Shown in pieces: positions 9,052 to 18,010 of a stretch of 64,000 nt of DNA. Each line of letters begins with the position of its first letter. Position 1 is the first letter of the stretch. Made by a program: the position numbers and the translations under genes. The notes under the pieces are model-generated. The model was not told the DNA's origin, did not search any database, and was given only the letters and a program-made list of their open reading frames with translations. Source of the stretch: Candidatus Izemoplasma sp. (GTDB lineage Bacteria; Bacillota_I; Bacilli_A; Izemoplasmatales; Izemoplasmataceae); assembly GCA_036172455.1 (NCBI GenBank), contig JAXKVY010000003.1:124001-188000 (forward strand), in the 5' to 3' direction.

Positions 9052-10792
9052 ATATGCGTTCTCCTTTTGTATAGCAAGTGTGGAGTAAGTCATGTGCTTT
9101 TTCCCCGTATGGATCGCCAAGAAAATCTTGATATAGTTTTAATACCATCTCATTTTCATGACTCTTACGTCTAGGCATTGATTTATCAATCTCATAAATG
9201 GCTTTTTGACGTGCTTCAATAATAGACATATCTCCATGATGATAAGGTTGTCCACCACCACCGATACAACCACCAGGACAAGCCATGATTTCAATTGCAT
9301 GATAATCAACATTACCAGCTTTAATTTCTTCTAATAAGTGTCTTGCATTACCAAGACCATGAGCAATACCAATTTTTAAGTCTAAATCATTGATTGTAAT
9401 AGTTGCTTCTCTAATGCCTTCCATACCACGTAACTCTTGGAAATCAATACGTTCTAGATTATCCCCAGTCAATAACTCGTACGCTGTTCGTGCAGCAGCT
9501 TCAATGACACCACCTGTCGTACCAAATATAGCAGCAGCACCCGTTGATTCTCCTAAGATATTATCAAATTCACCATCTGGTAACTTCTCAAATTCAATCC
9601 CAGCTTCTTTAATCATATGACCAAATTCACGGGTTGATAAGGTGTAATCCACATTATGTAGATTTTCTTTTGATAATTCAGGACGTGCACTTTCAGCTTT
9701 TTTTGCCACACAAGGCATAATTGAGACAACTTTGATTTGCTTACTTGGTAAGTGTATCTTTTCAGCATAATAGGTTTTTGCAATCGCCCCAACCATGGTT
9801 TGTGGAGACTTGCACGTGGATGGCACATCTAACATTTCAGGGAACTGATGTTCAATAAATTTAACCCACGCTGGACAACAACTCGTTAACATTGGTAAGG
9901 TGCCACCGTGTTCAATCCGGTGAACCAATTCTCTAGCTTCTTCCATAATGGTTAAATCTGCGCCAAAGTTGGTATCAAATACGGCATCAAATCCAAGCCG
10001 TCTTAAGGCTGTAACAATTTTGCCTGTTGAAATACTGCCTGGGTCCATCCCAAACATTTCACCTAAAGCAACCCGCACAGCTGGGGCAACTTGTACAACC
10101 ATATGATAATTTTTATTCGCAAGCCGTTTCCATACCCGTGGGACATCGTTACGTTCTGTTAATGCTCCTGTAGGGCAGACTGCCACACATTGTCCGCAAT
10201 AGGTACATGATGTATCAGCCATATCTAAGTTAAACGCTGGTGCGACAACCGCATCAAAACCACGTCTTAACCCACTTAATACTCCAACAGTTTGAACCTC
10301 GTTACACATTGTTTCACAACGTCGACACATGACACATTTATTCGGATCTTTCACTATTGATTTGCTCGACTGATCAATCGAATAGGCCATTTTTTCACCT
10401 GTAAATGAGATTTCGCGAATATTGAGTTCCTCCGCAAGGGATTGTAATTCACAGGTTAAGTTTTTTGTACAAGTTAAACATTCAAACGGATGATTACTTA
10501 ATAATAATTCAAGATTATTTCGACGCGAATTAATCGCACGAATACTATCGGTTTTAATATGCATACCTTCATAGACTTTTTCAGCACAACTAGGTACCAA
10601 AGCTTGACGGTTTTCAACTTCAACAACACACACGCGGCATGATGCGACTTTATTGACAATACCGTATTCTTCTAAATTTAAATGGCAGAGTGTTGGTATT
10701 TTAATGCCTGCTTGATCACATGCATCAAGCACAGTAGTGCCTTTTTTTACCATCATTGGTCTACCATTGACATGGATATTTACTGTATTCAT
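9050..10792 (-). CDS. hydA: NADH-linked [FeFe] hydrogenase catalytic subunit
   Basis: Catalytic subunit (580 residues) of a multimeric, probably electron-bifurcating hydrogenase that makes H2 during fermentation. In order: an N-terminal plant-type 2Fe-2S domain (about 1-75), a His-ligated 4Fe-4S site in HPFECLTCTKNLTC, two 4Fe-4S motifs (CVMCRRCETMC and CTYCGQCVAVCP) and the H-cluster domain. All three H-cluster signatures are present: TSCCPAW near residue 303, MPCVAKKAE near 358 and MACPGGCIGGGGQPY near 502. It is the last gene of the four-gene operon at 9050-13149. The maturation genes hydE, hydF and hydG are not in the window. Confidence 0.94.
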   Translation of the reverse strand: MNTVNIHVNGRPMMVKKGTTVLDACDQAGIKIPTLCHLNLEEYGIVNKVASCRVCVVEVENRQALVPSCAEKVYEGMHIKTDSIRAINSRRNNLELLLSNHPFECLTCTKNLTCELQSLAEELNIREISFTGEKMAYSIDQSSKSIVKDPNKCVMCRRCETMCNEVQTVGVLSGLRRGFDAVVAPAFNLDMADTSCTYCGQCVAVCPTGALTERNDVPRVWKRLANKNYHMVVQVAPAVRVALGEMFGMDPGSISTGKIVTALRRLGFDAVFDTNFGADLTIMEEARELVHRIEHGGTLPMLTSCCPAWVKFIEHQFPEMLDVPSTCKSPQTMVGAIAKTYYAEKIHLPSKQIKVVSIMPCVAKKAESARPELSKENLHNVDYTLSTREFGHMIKEAGIEFEKLPDGEFDNILGESTGAAAIFGTTGGVIEAAARTAYELLTGDNLERIDFQELRGMEGIREATITINDLDLKIGIAHGLGNARHLLEEIKAGNVDYHAIEIMACPGGCIGGGGQPYHHGDMSIIEARQKAIYEIDKSMPRRKSHENEMVLKLYQDFLGDPYGEKAHDLLHTCYTKGERI

Positions 10793-10801
10793 AGTGACCT
10801 C

Positions 10802-12253
10802 CTAAGGTTTAATAATGGCATCGACTGGGCAGGCATTATAACATGCGCCACAGGCAATACATTCAGACTCGTTAATAACATGAGGTTGTTTAACCTCACC
10901 AGTAATACAATCAACTGGACATACACGTGAACACTTAGTACACCCAATACAGTTATCTTTATCGATACTGTATGTTGTTTTCTTCGTTCTATATGCATAC
11001 GCTTCATACTCTTCACGGAAACGATCAATGGTTGATAAAATTGGATTTGGTGCACTTTGTCCAAGACCACATAACGAACTATCTTTCACATTGTGCGCAA
11101 GTTCTTCTAATAAGTCTAGGTCTTCAGGTTGTCCTTCCATTGATGTTAAGCGATCTAAAATTTCATATAAGCGCTTTGTTCCAATTCGACACGGTGTACA
11201 TTTTCCACACGACTCATCTTGGGTAAAGTCTAAATAGAACTTAGAGATTTCAACCATATCAGTATCTTCATCTAATACAATCATTCCGCCACTACCCATC
11301 ATACTACCGATTTTACGAATAGATTCATAATCAATCGGAGTATCAAGATTTTCTTCTGTGATGACACCACCACTTGGACCACCTGTTTGAACAGCTTTAA
11401 AAGCTTTGCCATCAGCAATACCACCACCAATATCATAAATGATGTCACGCAGTGTTGTTCCCATCGGGACTTCAACAAGACCAACGTTATTGACTTTCCC
11501 CGCTAAAGCGAATACTTTAGTTCCTTTAGAATGCTCGGTTCCGATGGTGTTGAACCAGTCAGCACCTTTCATAATAATAGCTGGTATATTCGCAAACGTT
11601 TCAACATTATTCACACTCGTTGGTTTTCCTCTAAACCCACTCACACTAGGAAAAGGGGGTTTTTTATTTGGTTCTCCACGTAGTCCTTGAAGGCTGTTAA
11701 TCAGGGCGGTTTCTTCACCACAGACAAATGCCCCAGCACCTAATTTTAATTCAATATCAAAGTCAAAACCACTATCAAAGATATTGTCGCCTAATAGGCC
11801 ATAATCTCTAGCTTGATCAATCGCAATTTGTAAACGTGAAATTGCTAGTGGATACTCAGCACGGATATAGATATAGCCTTTATTAGATCCAATCGCATAC
11901 CCTGCAATTGCCATTGCTTCTAATACAGAATGGGGATCACCTTCTAAAATAGAACGATCCATAAATGCCCCAGGATCTCCCTCGTCTGCATTACAAATAA
12001 TATATTTTTCATCACTTTGTTCGCGTGCGGTTAATTCCCATTTTAAGCCCGTTGGGAATCCACCTCCACCACGTCCACGCAAGTGGGCTTCTTTCACAAT
12101 ATTTATTACTTCTTTAGGCGTATACTCAGTTAACGCTTTACCTAAAGCTTGATAGCCTTTAACAGCAATGTATTCATCGATATTTTCAGGATTAATAAAG
12201 CCACAGTTTCTTAAGGCAATACGGTATTGTTTAATCGGTTCAGTTTGTGTCAT
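10802..12253 (-). CDS. hydB: Hydrogenase NuoF-like flavoprotein subunit
   Basis: FMN and NADH binding subunit that links the hydrogenase to NADH. The glycine-rich GRGGGGFPTG binds FMN, and ESCGKCTPCRIGTKR holds the N3-type 4Fe-4S cysteines. The C-terminus adds two ferredoxin-like 4Fe-4S motifs (CIGCTKCSRVCPVDC and CIACGACYNACPVD). The thioredoxin-like 2Fe-2S domain found at the N-terminus of many HydB proteins is absent; it is encoded as the separate gene just upstream. I start at the ATG at 12253 (MTQTEPIKQYRIALRNCGF), preceded by AAGGCGG and two bases from the upstream stop codon. Confidence 0.92.
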   Translation of the reverse strand: MTQTEPIKQYRIALRNCGFINPENIDEYIAVKGYQALGKALTEYTPKEVINIVKEAHLRGRGGGGFPTGLKWELTAREQSDEKYIICNADEGDPGAFMDRSILEGDPHSVLEAMAIAGYAIGSNKGYIYIRAEYPLAISRLQIAIDQARDYGLLGDNIFDSGFDFDIELKLGAGAFVCGEETALINSLQGLRGEPNKKPPFPSVSGFRGKPTSVNNVETFANIPAIIMKGADWFNTIGTEHSKGTKVFALAGKVNNVGLVEVPMGTTLRDIIYDIGGGIADGKAFKAVQTGGPSGGVITEENLDTPIDYESIRKIGSMMGSGGMIVLDEDTDMVEISKFYLDFTQDESCGKCTPCRIGTKRLYEILDRLTSMEGQPEDLDLLEELAHNVKDSSLCGLGQSAPNPILSTIDRFREEYEAYAYRTKKTTYSIDKDNCIGCTKCSRVCPVDCITGEVKQPHVINESECIACGACYNACPVDAIIKP

Positions 12254-12254
12254 C

Positions 12255-12650
12255 TTAAAGCACCGCCTTATCAAAAGATTGTGTAATTAAATAGTCATCA
12301 AATGCCTTACGGTCCTTTAAGACTGTATCGACAAACTTCTCAGCCATCTTTTCTGTAATAGGGCCATAAAGACGTGGCGTTTCCCCTGGAATATTGACTT
12401 GAATAGTTGGTTCTATATGGCAGTAACCAATACACCCAACCCCAACAACAGTCGCATCAATATCTGTTTCTTTAATCCGTTTTTCAATCGCCATCATTGT
12501 ATCATCCGCACCAACCGCAAACCCACAGGTCGCAAGGCCAACAAGGACTTCAATTTGATCTGATGATGATTTCCCCTCATGACGTAAACTTACCTGATTT
12601 TTTAATGCCTTTTGTTTTGCTTGCAATTTATCTAAGGTATTAATTTTCAT
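12255..12650 (-). CDS. hndB: Thioredoxin-like 2Fe-2S subunit of the hydrogenase (HndB type)
   Basis: Small subunit (131 residues) with a thioredoxin-like ferredoxin fold. The cysteines in LVGLATCGFAVGADD and GVGCIGYCHIEP follow the Cx4-12C...CxxxC pattern expected for one 2Fe-2S cluster. Start at the ATG at 12650, which follows GGGGTGAACATA; the track of longer in-frame starts upstream has no ribosome site. It overlaps the 3' end of the NuoE-like gene by 11 bases and supplies the domain missing from the following HydB protein. Confidence 0.87.
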   Translation of the reverse strand: MKINTLDKLQAKQKALKNQVSLRHEGKSSSDQIEVLVGLATCGFAVGADDTMMAIEKRIKETDIDATVVGVGCIGYCHIEPTIQVNIPGETPRLYGPITEKMAEKFVDTVLKDRKAFDDYLITQSFDKAVL

Positions 12651-13149
12651 TATGTTCACCCCGATAGTAATCAATAATATCTAAGGCTATATCTTCAGTG
12701 GTATGCCCATAGACTTTTTCACCAACAGTGACAACAGGTGCTAAGCCACATGCCCCGATGCATCTCACGTCGCGCACACTAAAGAGACCATCGTCTGTCA
12801 CTTTTCCCTTTTCAATTTCTAATGTGTCAAGCAATGTATGAAGCACCTTTTCAGCACCTCTTACATAACACGCTGTTCCCATGCATACACTAATATCATA
12901 TTTACCTGGCTTGTCTTCATTAAAAAACGAATAGAAGCTTACCACACCATTTACACGGGCAGCGCCAATATGTAACTGTTTAGCGACAAAAAACTGTAAA
13001 TTATGCGGAATATGCCCAAATAGTTTTTGGGCACGGTGTAACACATGAATTAATGATTCTTCAGGACGTTCTAGTTCATCAATATACGTTTGTAGTAATG
13101 CTAATTTTTCTTGATCTAAGGTATCAACATTTAAATGAATGTTTCCCAT
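12640..13149 (-). CDS. hydC: Hydrogenase NuoE-like subunit
   Basis: First gene of the hydrogenase operon, 169 residues, thioredoxin-like 2Fe-2S protein. The four cluster ligands are in CMGTACYVRGAEKV (about residue 86) and CIGACGLAPVV (about residue 126), the NuoE pattern. It starts with an ATG behind an AAAGGAGTAAC ribosome site. Upstream, on the minus strand, a weak cre-like element is present at 13172-13185. Confidence 0.92.
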   Translation of the reverse strand: MGNIHLNVDTLDQEKLALLQTYIDELERPEESLIHVLHRAQKLFGHIPHNLQFFVAKQLHIGAARVNGVVSFYSFFNEDKPGKYDISVCMGTACYVRGAEKVLHTLLDTLEIEKGKVTDDGLFSVRDVRCIGACGLAPVVTVGEKVYGHTTEDIALDIIDYYRGEHNEN

Positions 13150-13272
13150 TTTGTTACTCCTTTCAACAGTAATAACACGCTTACATTTATTAGCATAACA
13201 AACTATTTCGATAACTCACGATTTCTTTATTTTTTTTACTTACTAAATTGGCCATATGTCCCCTTATAAAGA

Positions 13273-13286
13273 TGTAAGCGGAAACA
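13273..13286. promoter_or_regulatory. cre-like site
   Basis: TGTAAGCGGAAACA matches the cre consensus with two mismatches, midway between the divergent operons. It would fit catabolite control of polysaccharide use or of the hydrogenase. Confidence 0.3.
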
Positions 13287-13488
13287 TTTTCAATATAATA
13301 TAAGAAATGGATCGAATGAAAGGTGTTACATCGATAGGTAAATTTCAATCGAAATCTTGTGAAATCCTTAATAGAAAAACGTACAAATATCTACAAAAGG
13401 TTAAACCTATAAAGCGCTTTTTTAAGACGATAACAAAAACCTATTTAATCTCTATTTAATTAGAAGAAACTGGTTTTTTCAAAAAAAT

Positions 13489-13553
13489 ACGAAAACGGTA
13501 TAGTAAATTTTTTTAATCTATGCTATACTATTAACGAAAACGGTATAGTAAAT
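13489..13553 (+). promoter_or_regulatory. Direct-repeat operator and promoter of the beta-glucan operon
   Basis: The 20-mer ACGAAAACGGTATAGTAAAT occurs exactly twice, at 13489-13508 and 13534-13553. Between them a -10-like TATACT lies at 13524-13529. CTATAC (13523-13528) and GTATAG (13543-13548) also form an inverted pair. The second copy ends 31 bases before the GH30 start. The LacI-family regulator encoded at 19549-20562 is the natural candidate to bind here. Confidence 0.6.
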
Positions 13554-13584
13554 CGCTTACATTTTATTCAAAAGGAGTTTAAAA

Positions 13585-14898
13585 ATGATTGTTCAATACC
13601 AAACGACCAAAGATCATCTTTGGCAAATAATAGAGAAAGAAAATAAGCTTTATCGCAACCAAAAATCATTAGTGGTTGATTCAAGTACAACTTTTCAAAC
13701 CATGCTAGGATTTGGTGGCGCATTTACAGAAGCTGCTGGATATACATTTGCACAGTTATCAAAAGAGAATCAAGATAAAGTATTAAAAGCATACTTCGAT
13801 CCGGTTGTTGGATTAGGCTATAATTTGGGGCGTGTATCGATTCATAGTTGTGATTTCTCGTTAGATAATTATACATATGTAGAAGACAACGATACGGAAT
13901 TAAAAACGTTTGATATTAAACGCGATCATGATTATGTGATTCCGTTTATCGAAAAAGCCGAAAAAGTGGCGGGTAAACAAATGAAATTGCTCGCATCACC
14001 TTGGAGTCCACCTCCTTGGATGAAAACAAATGGTGAAATGAATAATGGCGGTAAATTAAAAGAAGAATATTTCCAAACATGGGCAGATTATTTTGTGAAG
14101 TTTATTGATAGTTATCGTTCCATTGATAAAAATATTTTTGCTGTGACGGTTCAAAATGAACCAGCCGCAAAACAAATTTGGGATAGTTGTTTATATACGA
14201 AAGAAGAAGAACGTGACTTTGTAAAAAATTATTTAGGGCCAACGTTGAAAAAAGCATATCCTGATATCCATATTATTATTTGGGATCACAATAGAGATAT
14301 TATTGTAGAACGCGCAGATGCAATTCTATCTGATGAAGAGGCACGGGAATATGTTTGGGGCACAGGCTTACATTGGTATGTGAGTGAAGAGTTTGAAAAA
14401 GTCGGTAAAGTTCATGAACTTCATCCTGATAAACACATCTTATTTACAGAAGGATGTATTGAAGGTGGTGTTCACTTAGGTGCTTGGCACACGGGGGAAC
14501 GCTATGCACGTAATATGATTGGAGACTTCAATAATTATTGTGAAGGCTATATTGATTGGAACTTAATCTTAAATGAAATCGGTGGACCAAATCATGTTGG
14601 AAACTATTGTGACGCACCAATCATTGGTGACACAAAGGAAGATACCATACATTTTAATAGCTCATATTATTACATTGGGCATTTTAGTAAGTTTATCCAA
14701 CCAGGGGCTAAACGTATTAAACATACATTTGACGATAACGACCTAGTGACCGTCTCATTCATCAATCCAGATAAACGGATTGTGACGGTGGTCTTAAATG
14801 AAACTGAAGAAGAGAAAGAAATTACTTTAAAGATGGACACAGAAGAACAAGTTGTGACCCTAGCACCAAGAAGTATTTCGACATTTATAAAGGAGTGA
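13585..14898 (+). CDS. GH30 family beta-glucosidase/beta-1,6-glucanase, cytoplasmic
   Basis: A (beta/alpha)8 glycosidase with a C-terminal beta-sandwich, 437 residues, without a signal peptide. Early motif TTFQTMLGFGGAFTEAAG is the GH30 hallmark. The acid/base glutamate is in TVQNEPAA (about residue 192), and the nucleophile glutamate is in LFTEGCIEGG (about residue 288). GH30 members of this type cleave beta-1,6 or terminal beta-glucosidic bonds. Next to two GH16 enzymes the likely job is removing beta-1,6 branches of laminarin-type oligosaccharides. It is the first gene of the operon, behind an AAAGGAGTTT ribosome site and repeated operators. Exact linkage specificity is inference. Confidence 0.88.
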   Translation: MIVQYQTTKDHLWQIIEKENKLYRNQKSLVVDSSTTFQTMLGFGGAFTEAAGYTFAQLSKENQDKVLKAYFDPVVGLGYNLGRVSIHSCDFSLDNYTYVEDNDTELKTFDIKRDHDYVIPFIEKAEKVAGKQMKLLASPWSPPPWMKTNGEMNNGGKLKEEYFQTWADYFVKFIDSYRSIDKNIFAVTVQNEPAAKQIWDSCLYTKEEERDFVKNYLGPTLKKAYPDIHIIIWDHNRDIIVERADAILSDEEAREYVWGTGLHWYVSEEFEKVGKVHELHPDKHILFTEGCIEGGVHLGAWHTGERYARNMIGDFNNYCEGYIDWNLILNEIGGPNHVGNYCDAPIIGDTKEDTIHFNSSYYYIGHFSKFIQPGAKRIKHTFDDNDLVTVSFINPDKRIVTVVLNETEEEKEITLKMDTEEQVVTLAPRSISTFIKE

Positions 14899-14902
14899 TT
14901 TC

Positions 14903-15922
14903 ATGAGTGATTATAGCTTTGATGGCAGAACATTTGTGATAAAAAATTATTTGAACCAACAAACCTTTTCCAATTTTCTACCAGGATTAGCCGGTAAAAA
15001 GGGGATCCCACTATGGGCTTTTTACGTTAATCGTGGTCAAGGAATTAGTGGATTCGGACTTCAAAACAAAAATCGTCCGATTATGGAATTTAGCCCAGCA
15101 AATAAAGCCTATGAGTCTGTTGGGCAAATTGGGTTTCGAACATTCTTAAAAGTGAATGATACCTATTATGAACCATTTAAATTAAGTAATCAAAAACCTC
15201 ATGAAATGGCAATAGACCGTGAACGGTTCATTATTCAAGATAATAACAAAGACTTAGGCGTTCACACAAAAATTACCTATTACGGATTGCCAACTGAAAA
15301 TATTGGTAGACGCTTATTTAGTTATGATGATGGCGGGACTTATATGCGTAGTGACTCACTAGCAGTCTATTTAGAAGTGCTTGAAACATATCAAGATATT
15401 GGCTACCATATTGCTCCTAATGCCTATGCGTATCAATATACTAATGGGTATTTAGAAACACCGCTTTATAATTCCCAACTTAAATACTTTGATGATTTAG
15501 TCCCATTACTACAAATTGTATTAAAAGGGTATATCCCAATGTATAGTCCAATGTTAAATTATAATTCACTTGGACAAGAACAAATTCTCGCATTAATTGA
15601 TTTTGGTGTCTCACCAACCTATATTTTGACCGAACAACCATCAAGTCGTTTAAAAGACACTGACGTTGAAAATTTTTATACCACAGAATTTAATTTATGG
15701 AATGACTCAATTGTTGATACGTACCAGTATATTGACGGGGCATTAAGTCATGTCATTAATGCATCAATAGTTGATCGTGATGTATTAGCTTTAGGGGTTG
15801 TAAAAGTGACTTATGATAATGGTGTTACCATTTATGTCAACTATACAACCAATGATGTGACAACTGATGATGGCATGATAGCACGTCAAGATTATTTAGT
15901 TGTAGGCGGTGATCAGTCATGA
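14903..15922 (+). CDS. Chimeric protein: N-terminal domain of a GH161-type beta-glucan phosphorylase joined to the C-terminal end of a DUF5696 protein
   Basis: A 339-residue protein behind a good ribosome site. Residues 1 to about 138 resemble the N-terminal beta-sandwich of cellobiose phosphorylase-like/GH161 beta-1,3-glucan phosphorylases (FLPGLAGKKGIPLWAFYVNR, then MEFSPANKAYESVG and GFRTFLKV, ending at LPTENIG). Those enzymes exceed 1000 residues and have a catalytic barrel that is absent here. From about residue 139 the sequence instead resembles the C-terminal part of DUF5696 proteins (VPLLQIVLKGYIPMYS, later VTYDNGVTIYVNYTTNDVT and ARQDYLVVGG). The join is in frame near nucleotide 15317. 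The stop overlaps the next start (ATGA). The simplest reading is a deletion fusion, real or from assembly. Family matches are from memory of conserved motifs. Confidence 0.6.
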   Translation: MSDYSFDGRTFVIKNYLNQQTFSNFLPGLAGKKGIPLWAFYVNRGQGISGFGLQNKNRPIMEFSPANKAYESVGQIGFRTFLKVNDTYYEPFKLSNQKPHEMAIDRERFIIQDNNKDLGVHTKITYYGLPTENIGRRLFSYDDGGTYMRSDSLAVYLEVLETYQDIGYHIAPNAYAYQYTNGYLETPLYNSQLKYFDDLVPLLQIVLKGYIPMYSPMLNYNSLGQEQILALIDFGVSPTYILTEQPSSRLKDTDVENFYTTEFNLWNDSIVDTYQYIDGALSHVINASIVDRDVLALGVVKVTYDNGVTIYVNYTTNDVTTDDGMIARQDYLVVGGDQS

Positions 15923-17022
15923 AGAAAGTGATGGCAAAATTACGTGCCTTAGGTCAAAAAGTGATGGCAAAAGTGATCGCTATTCCAAAGAATCATCCCA
16001 AGTTTTGGGAAGGTGTAACAAAGGTTGGTCATGGGGTTGCTAAAATTGGCGTATTCATCAAAAAAATAGGCTATGTTTTAACCCATAATAAAGTCTTGAA
16101 TACAACAACCCATCATGTCGTTGTACTTGGTAAAATTAAATTTAAGATCACCAATAAACGTCGTGAAGCATTACTTGGGTTATCATTTATCTTCATCTGG
16201 ATTGTTGGATATTCCATCTTCACGTTATATCCTGTGTTTAATTCATTATACTTAAGTTTCTTCAAAGTGCGATTAGATGCGGAGGGTATTCAATCGACAT
16301 TTGTTAACTTTGATAACTTTAAAGCTGCGTTTATCTCTGATCCATACTTTGTTGAGATTTTGATTGAATATGTCTTAGAAATGATCCTGAATGTACCAGT
16401 TGTTATTGTCTTTGCCTTAATCATTGCGATGTTGATTAATCAAGATGTGAAAGGAAAAGGTGTCTGGCGTACGATTTTCTTCTTACCAGTCATTATTTCA
16501 ACCGGACCAGTAATCTCTGAATTGATGCAGCAAGGGGCAACCACATTGCCATCGATTGAGAACTATGATTTTGTTCAATTGGTGTTAGATAATGTCAGCG
16601 AAGCAATAGCTAATCCTATTCAAGCTTTGTTTGACACCATATTACTGGTCTTATGGTTTGCGGGAATTCAAATCTTAATCTTACTCGCTGGATTACAAAA
16701 AATAGATCGTTCAATTTATGAAGCATCCATGATTGATGGCGCAAGTCCATGGGAAAGTTTTTGGAAAATTACATTACCATCGATTATGCCATTAATTAGT
16801 GTTACAATCGTCTATACCGTTGTCAGTATGAGTGTCTTCTCACTCAACTCAGTAGTAGTCTATATTCAAGACAAAATGTTGGCGGAATCTACCGTAGGAA
16901 CCCTAACAACAGGGTATGGATATAGTGCCGCATTAAGCTGGATTTACTTCTTAGTGATGGCTTTACTGATTTTAATTTTTATTGGCTTAATCAATATTAG
17001 AAGAAGGGGGCGTCATTCATGA
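15919..17022 (+). CDS. Sugar ABC transporter permease, MalF/LplB type
   Basis: Inner-membrane permease of 367 residues with about six helices. The EAA loop EASMIDGASPWESFWKITLP, which docks the ATPase, is near residues 273-292. An unusual basic N-terminal extension of about 80 residues, lacking hydrophobic segments, precedes the first helix (EALLGLSFIFIWIVGYSIFT). It forms a pair with the next gene (4-base overlap). No solute-binding protein and no ATPase is encoded nearby; the ATPase is probably a shared MsmX-like protein elsewhere. Substrate is inferred as beta-glucan oligosaccharides from the neighbours. Confidence 0.88.
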   Translation: MKKVMAKLRALGQKVMAKVIAIPKNHPKFWEGVTKVGHGVAKIGVFIKKIGYVLTHNKVLNTTTHHVVVLGKIKFKITNKRREALLGLSFIFIWIVGYSIFTLYPVFNSLYLSFFKVRLDAEGIQSTFVNFDNFKAAFISDPYFVEILIEYVLEMILNVPVVIVFALIIAMLINQDVKGKGVWRTIFFLPVIISTGPVISELMQQGATTLPSIENYDFVQLVLDNVSEAIANPIQALFDTILLVLWFAGIQILILLAGLQKIDRSIYEASMIDGASPWESFWKITLPSIMPLISVTIVYTVVSMSVFSLNSVVVYIQDKMLAESTVGTLTTGYGYSAALSWIYFLVMALLILIFIGLINIRRRGRHS

Positions 17023-18008
17023 ACATGATCCGAAAAACACGTCACTTCTTTAAGGACATGAAAGCGCTAATTAAAGCAAAAGAGTATACGCAAGCACGTA
17101 CGAAAATGAAACGATTGCTTGTTGGTATGAAGTTTACAGATGGGTTAATTTATACCTTATTAATTTATACCATGCTTATTTCTCTTGGCTATATTTATCT
17201 TTATCCAGTGCTTTATATGATAACGAACAGTTTTATGACAGTTCAGGATATTATATCCTCAACCGTCAAATGGATTCCGTCATCATTAAACTGGGAGAAT
17301 TACCGACTCGTATTAGAACAAATTGATTATGCGAATAGTTTGCGCGATGGCATCATACTTGCTGCGTTACCAGCAATTAGCGCTACCGCAAGTAGTGCGT
17401 TAGTGGGTTATGGATTTGCACGCTTTGATTTTCCACTGAAAAAAGTTTTATTTGTCTTAATGATTGCTAGTTTTATCATTCCGCCACAAATTACGATGTT
17501 ACCAACCTTTAGAATGTATTCAAACTATGGGTTACTTGGAAGCATTTGGGCGTTTATCTTGCCAGCTATTTTAGCACAAGGATTAAATGGTGCAATCTAT
17601 ATTTTAATTTTCTATCAATTCTTCAGAATGATACCAAAAAGCTTAGAAGAATCTGCTAAATTAGACGGCGCAAGTAGTTTTAAAATATTTACTAAAATTG
17701 CGTTACCGCTTGCGATCCCATCAATAATTATTGTTTTCTTATTTAGTTTTGTATGGTATTATAATGAGACGTACCTCTCTGGATTATTCTTACGTGATAG
17801 TGGTCTAATGACTTTACCGTTAAGACTACAAAATTTCTTCAATCAATACTCAAGTATTTATCCAGAAGGATCCCGTGCTCGTGAATTAATTCAAGCCGTT
17901 AAATTAGCAGGGAATATCTTAACATTATTCCCATTACTCGTATTATATTTCTTTACACAACGATATTTCGTTGAAAGTATAGACAGAACAGGAATTACAG
18001 GTGAATAA
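17019..18008 (+). CDS. Sugar ABC transporter permease, MalG/LplC type
   Basis: Second permease of the importer, 329 residues with six predicted helices. The EAA loop is ESAKLDGASSFKIFTKIALPL near residues 212-232. As in its partner, an extra basic N-terminal segment of about 45 residues precedes the first helix. It begins inside the stop codon of the first permease and ends two bases before the GH16 lipoprotein gene, so all are one transcription unit. Confidence 0.88.
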   Translation: MNMIRKTRHFFKDMKALIKAKEYTQARTKMKRLLVGMKFTDGLIYTLLIYTMLISLGYIYLYPVLYMITNSFMTVQDIISSTVKWIPSSLNWENYRLVLEQIDYANSLRDGIILAALPAISATASSALVGYGFARFDFPLKKVLFVLMIASFIIPPQITMLPTFRMYSNYGLLGSIWAFILPAILAQGLNGAIYILIFYQFFRMIPKSLEESAKLDGASSFKIFTKIALPLAIPSIIIVFLFSFVWYYNETYLSGLFLRDSGLMTLPLRLQNFFNQYSSIYPEGSRARELIQAVKLAGNILTLFPLLVLYFFTQRYFVESIDRTGITGE

Positions 18009-18010
18009 TT

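Larger units (their letters stand above)
13150..13584. other. Regulatory intergenic region between divergent hydrogenase and beta-glucan operons
   Basis: No gene is seen in these 435 bases. They hold a weak cre-like site for the hydrogenase side (13172-13185), a cre-like TGTAAGCGGAAACA at 13273-13286, a palindrome AAAGCGCTTT at 13411-13420, and the promoter with its direct repeats next to GH30 at 13489-13553. The region is AT-rich with many A and T runs. Confidence 0.6.

Noticed and set aside
10789-11070. Open frame inside the hydrogenase gene
   Set aside because: It lies in another frame of hydB, has no ribosome site, and its composition reflects the real gene.
13489-13553. Two-copy repeat as a CRISPR remnant
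   Set aside because: Only two copies, overlapping a promoter, and no cas genes nearby. It fits an operator.
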